Shown piece by piece: positions 61,278 to 64,000 of a DNA stretch of 64,000 nucleotides. The stretch comes from Methylobacterium planeticum (lineage in GTDB: Bacteria; Pseudomonadota; Alphaproteobacteria; Rhizobiales; Beijerinckiaceae), in contig NZ_VZZJ01000020.1 of NCBI RefSeq assembly GCF_008806345.1, forward strand, positions 1-64,000. The letters are read 5' to 3'. The notes under the pieces were generated by a model, which worked only from the letters and a program-made list of their open reading frames with translations, ran no database searches and was not told the DNA's origin. The first letter of the stretch is position 1. The number at the start of each line of letters is the position of its first letter. Both the position numbers and the translations under genes were made by a program.

Positions 61278-62318
61278 GTGATCCGCGTCGCCCAAATCGC
61301 CCCGAACATCTTCCCCGTTCCCCCCGAGCATCATGGCGGCACGGAGCGGGTCGTTCATGACCTCAGCACGGCGCTGCGAAGCTTGGGTGTGGAAGTAACG
61401 CTGTTCGCGCCGTCCGACAGTGCGACAGACTTGCCGCGCATCGGCGATCATCCGAGTCTTGCCGCCCTGGAGCACCGCCACGGGCAGGTCGCGGCCGGTG
61501 TCCCGGCGGCGCTGGACGCCCTGCAGCTGGAGGCGCTGCGGCTGCACCTTGACCAGTTCGACATCGTGCATTGTCACGGCGAGTTCGCCCATGCCGCCCT
61601 CCTCGGTGCGCGCCGGCGCCACAGCCTCACGACGGTGCACTGGCGGGTGGATGAACTCGATCGGAAGCTGTTCTTCGCAGGCTTCCCGGATCTGCCGGTG
61701 GCAGCGATTTCGGCAGCACAGGAGGCCGGAATCCCGGTCGTGAACCGGGCAGGCATCGTCCATCATGGCATTGCGCGAGAGCGTTACGCCCTCAGCACGC
61801 AGCCGGGTCCGCACGTCGCCTTCGTGGGCCGAATGACCGACCAGAAGCGGCCGGACGCTGCGATTCGGGTCGCACGCGCGGCCGGCCTGTCGATCCGGCT
61901 CGGAGGCACGATCGATGTCGGCAACCCCGACTACTTCGAGAACCGGGTGCGACCGCTGCTGGCAGACGACGCGACCTATCTCGGGCCCCTGAACGATGCC
62001 CGAAAGGCAGATCTGCTGGGAAGCGCGCGGGCGCTGCTGTTTCCCATCGACTGGCCGGAGCCCTTCGGCCTGGTGATGATCGAGGCGATGGCCTGTGGCA
62101 CCCCGGTGGTCGCCTGGAACCGGGGCTCCGTGCCGGAGATCGTCGAAGAGGGCGTGACCGGCTTCATCGTCTCCTCCGAGGCGGAAGCGGTGGCGGCGCT
62201 GGCACGGATCGCGCACCTCGACCGGACCCGGGTTCGCCAGCGCTTCGAGGCGCGCTTCACCGCCGCGCGCATGGCGGCCGACTACCTCGCCCTCTACCAG
62301 CGCCTGCTGGCCACCTGA
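61278..62318 (+). CDS. Glycosyltransferase family 4
   Basis: About 346 residues. GTG at 61278 is preferred (GAGG nine bases upstream; other in-frame GTGs exist). N-terminal RVAQIAPNIFPVPPEHHGG and C-terminal EPFGLVMIEAMACGTPVVAW are GT4 donor-site features, with histidine in HCHGEFAHAA. It is divergent from the fused glycosyltransferase gene, 60 bp away, and is the first of a short rightward unit. Confidence 0.82.
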   Translation: MIRVAQIAPNIFPVPPEHHGGTERVVHDLSTALRSLGVEVTLFAPSDSATDLPRIGDHPSLAALEHRHGQVAAGVPAALDALQLEALRLHLDQFDIVHCHGEFAHAALLGARRRHSLTTVHWRVDELDRKLFFAGFPDLPVAAISAAQEAGIPVVNRAGIVHHGIARERYALSTQPGPHVAFVGRMTDQKRPDAAIRVARAAGLSIRLGGTIDVGNPDYFENRVRPLLADDATYLGPLNDARKADLLGSARALLFPIDWPEPFGLVMIEAMACGTPVVAWNRGSVPEIVEEGVTGFIVSSEAEAVAALARIAHLDRTRVRQRFEARFTAARMAADYLALYQRLLAT

Positions 62319-63544
62319 TGCGCGTCGCCCTCCTCGCCTGGGACTACCCCCCGGCCCCGAGCGGCCTCTCGACCGCGGCCCGGGAGATCGCTGAGAGCCT
62401 CGCCGAAGCGGGTGCCGACGTCACGGTCTTCAGCCTCGACCGGACCGGCTGCGAGTGCGTCGGCGCCGTCAGGGTGGCGGGCTTCGCCCTGCCGCCCGGC
62501 GGCGGGCTGGCGCGCCTGCGCTGCTGGGGCGCCGCCGGGCATCTCGCCGCGCCGCTCGCCTTCCGGCACGCCGTGCTGGCGGCCCATGCCCGCCAGCCGT
62601 TCGAAGTCGCGGAAGCCACGAACTGGTACGCTCCCGCCGCCCTGCTGACCGGACGCCCGGACCTTCCGCTGGTGACCCGAAGCTCGACGCCCGCCGCGTT
62701 CACGCGCGACGCCCCTGCCACCCTGCGCGACCGCCTCGACGGCACCGCAGCCGATGCCCTGGAGCGCGCCCAGGCCCGGGGCAGCGCCGGGCTCATCGCC
62801 AACACCGAAGCGCACGGGGCGGTGATTGCTCGAAGCTACGGCCTGTCCGGGCGCCAGCCCGAGGCGGTGATCGGCCTCAGTCTGCCACCGGAGATCCTCG
62901 CGGCGGCGCGTGGTGCCCCCTACCCGGGCGAAACGGAGCCTGTGCGCCTGCTCTTCGTGGGCCGGGCGGAGGCGCGCAAGGGCTTCGACGCGCTCCTCGG
63001 CACGGTTGCAATCCTGGCCGACGAGGCGGAGCGGGGCACTATCTCAGCCTTCCGACTGGACCTCGTCGGGGTGCCCCCGGAGGATCTGCCGGACGATTTG
63101 CCCGTGGCAGCGCGGGCCCGCATCCGCGCTCGGGGGCGGGTACCGGCCGGGGAACTGGCGCAGGCCTATGCGGAAGCCCACGCGGTGCTCGCCCCCTCGC
63201 GCTACGAGAGCTTCGGCCTCGTCTACCAAGAGGCCCTCGCCTATGGCCGGCCGGTGGTGGCCTGCGCGCAGGATGCGAGCGCCCGGGCCTTCGTGGGCGC
63301 GCCGGGGGCGGGCCCCCTGGCACGGGAGGCTACCGGCGCGGCCCTGGCGGAGGCCCTGCGCCCGCTCCTGGCCGATCCGGCCCTGCGCGCTCTCTACCGG
63401 AGCCGGGCTCTCGCGGCGTCCGGCCTGTTCACCCGGAGGGTCCTGGCACGCGAAACACTCGATCTCTACGCTCTGGCCATCGCGGCGGCCCGACCCAGCC
63501 CGAGGCGCCGTGTGCGCCCGCGCTCGCCGTCTCAGTCCTGGTAG
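62318..63544 (+). CDS. Glycosyltransferase family 4
   Basis: 408 residues. Start shares one base with the stop of the gene before it (TGATG). N-terminal RVALLAWDYPPAPSGLSTAA and C-terminal SRYESFGLVYQEALAYGRPVVA define a GT4 enzyme. The Arg-rich tail (RPSPRRRVRPRSPSQSW) overlaps the end of the convergent gene by 13 bp. Confidence 0.82.
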   Translation: MRVALLAWDYPPAPSGLSTAAREIAESLAEAGADVTVFSLDRTGCECVGAVRVAGFALPPGGGLARLRCWGAAGHLAAPLAFRHAVLAAHARQPFEVAEATNWYAPAALLTGRPDLPLVTRSSTPAAFTRDAPATLRDRLDGTAADALERAQARGSAGLIANTEAHGAVIARSYGLSGRQPEAVIGLSLPPEILAAARGAPYPGETEPVRLLFVGRAEARKGFDALLGTVAILADEAERGTISAFRLDLVGVPPEDLPDDLPVAARARIRARGRVPAGELAQAYAEAHAVLAPSRYESFGLVYQEALAYGRPVVACAQDASARAFVGAPGAGPLAREATGAALAEALRPLLADPALRALYRSRALAASGLFTRRVLARETLDLYALAIAAARPSPRRRVRPRSPSQSW

Positions 63545-64000
63545 GGGCGCAGCAGCGCGGCTTCCTCCTCGGGGCGGCCGTGCCCGGGCGCGAGGCGCTC
63601 ATAGTGCCGGGAGCGCGCCAGGACGTGGGCGCGGTCGAGATGGTGCTCGATCGCGCCGTGCAGCGCGATGAGGCTGCGCGGCCAGCCGCCGTCGAGCACG
63701 GGCCGCTCGTGTACGCGGCCGGCATAGCGCACGGAGCGCCGGTTCAGCCGGTACTGCACGTCCGGGTAGACATCCGAGAGGATGCCGTCGACGCGGTTCC
63801 GGCGCGCCAATCCGATCGAGACGACGTCCCCCGCCTCGGCCAGGGCCGCCAGTGCTGGCAGGCGCCGCCCGGCTTCGGCGGCCAGGGTCTCGTCGGCGTC
63901 GAGCTGCAGCATCCAGGAATGGCGGGCGAGATCCTGGAGGGCATTGCGCTGTGCGGCGAAGTCCTGCCCGAAGGGTCGAGCGCCCACCCGCACGGAGCCC
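63532..64000 (-). CDS. Glycosyltransferase family 2-like, 5' end outside the window
   Basis: At least 153 residues of the C-terminal part of a GT-A enzyme: FAAQRNALQDLARHSWMLQL, DADETLAAEAG (a D-x-D motif), then VQYRLNRRSVRYAGRVHERP, as in the family-2 enzymes with tetratricopeptide-like ends. The frame remains open to 64000, so the start and donor-binding N terminus lie beyond the right edge. Confidence 0.75.
   Translation of the reverse strand, partial: GSVRVGARPFGQDFAAQRNALQDLARHSWMLQLDADETLAAEAGRRLPALAALAEAGDVVSIGLARRNRVDGILSDVYPDVQYRLNRRSVRYAGRVHERPVLDGGWPRSLIALHGAIEHHLDRAHVLARSRHYERLAPGHGRPEEEAALLRPYQD

Overview
The window looks like the chromosome of a high-GC alphaproteobacterium, most likely of the Methylobacterium/Methylorubrum group. 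That assignment is inferred from codon bias, the core gene repertoire (CobS/CobT cobaltochelatase, CarD, 7Fe ferredoxin, RpoH paralogue, SUV3-like helicase) and the style of the accessory genes; no search was run. A conserved core block comes first (1-16529): arfB, bolA, a J-domain protein, cobS-cobT, rpmB, a secreted DUF3108 protein, a very large RNA helicase with an S4 protein behind it, fdxA, carD, an RpoH-type sigma factor, an MFS transporter, an Sfp-type phosphopantetheinyl transferase and a tRNA-Pro(CGG).

At the 3' end of the tRNA the sequence switches to an integrated element (about 16530-28724): tyrosine integrase, an overlapping excisionase-like gene, a phosphoesterase, a leftward regulatory operon with two small HTH proteins and a ParB-like protein, operator-like palindromes, and several unknown genes. 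There are no phage structural genes. Its right side is lost: an IS3-family insertion (28725-30306) joins a helicase cut after its DEGHH box to an MBL-fold hydrolase missing its N terminus, which is best explained by IS-mediated deletion.

From 30307 to about 46000 the DNA is a patchwork of remnants and small cargo. It holds a hairpin array of possible tandem non-coding transcripts, genes broken by an amber stop, a palindromic frameshift or fusion junctions, an integrase tail, a PAS protein next to an XRE regulator, a 1360-residue surface protein (FG-GAP, Ig-like, beta-strand and DUF4214 parts), a small coiled-coil operon and a UvrA paralogue. A two-gene operon for a membrane protein and an HELAH metallopeptidase follows (46021-47542).

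Two directly repeated tyrosine-recombinase modules (47808-48709 and 53392-54291) bracket a redox/metal cluster: a Met-rich secreted peptide, cytochrome b561-type membrane protein, molybdopterin oxidoreductase and two Tat-exported ferritin-like proteins. From 54352 to the end lies a surface-carbohydrate cluster: a methyltransferase, seven complete glycosyltransferases and an eighth running off the window. One of them is fused to a sucrose-phosphate-phosphatase-like HAD domain.

The most promising undescribed items are the hairpin array at 31282-31880, the membrane protein/metallopeptidase pair, the recombinase-bracketed redox cassette with its GCGGAC palindromes, and the operator sets in the integrated element.
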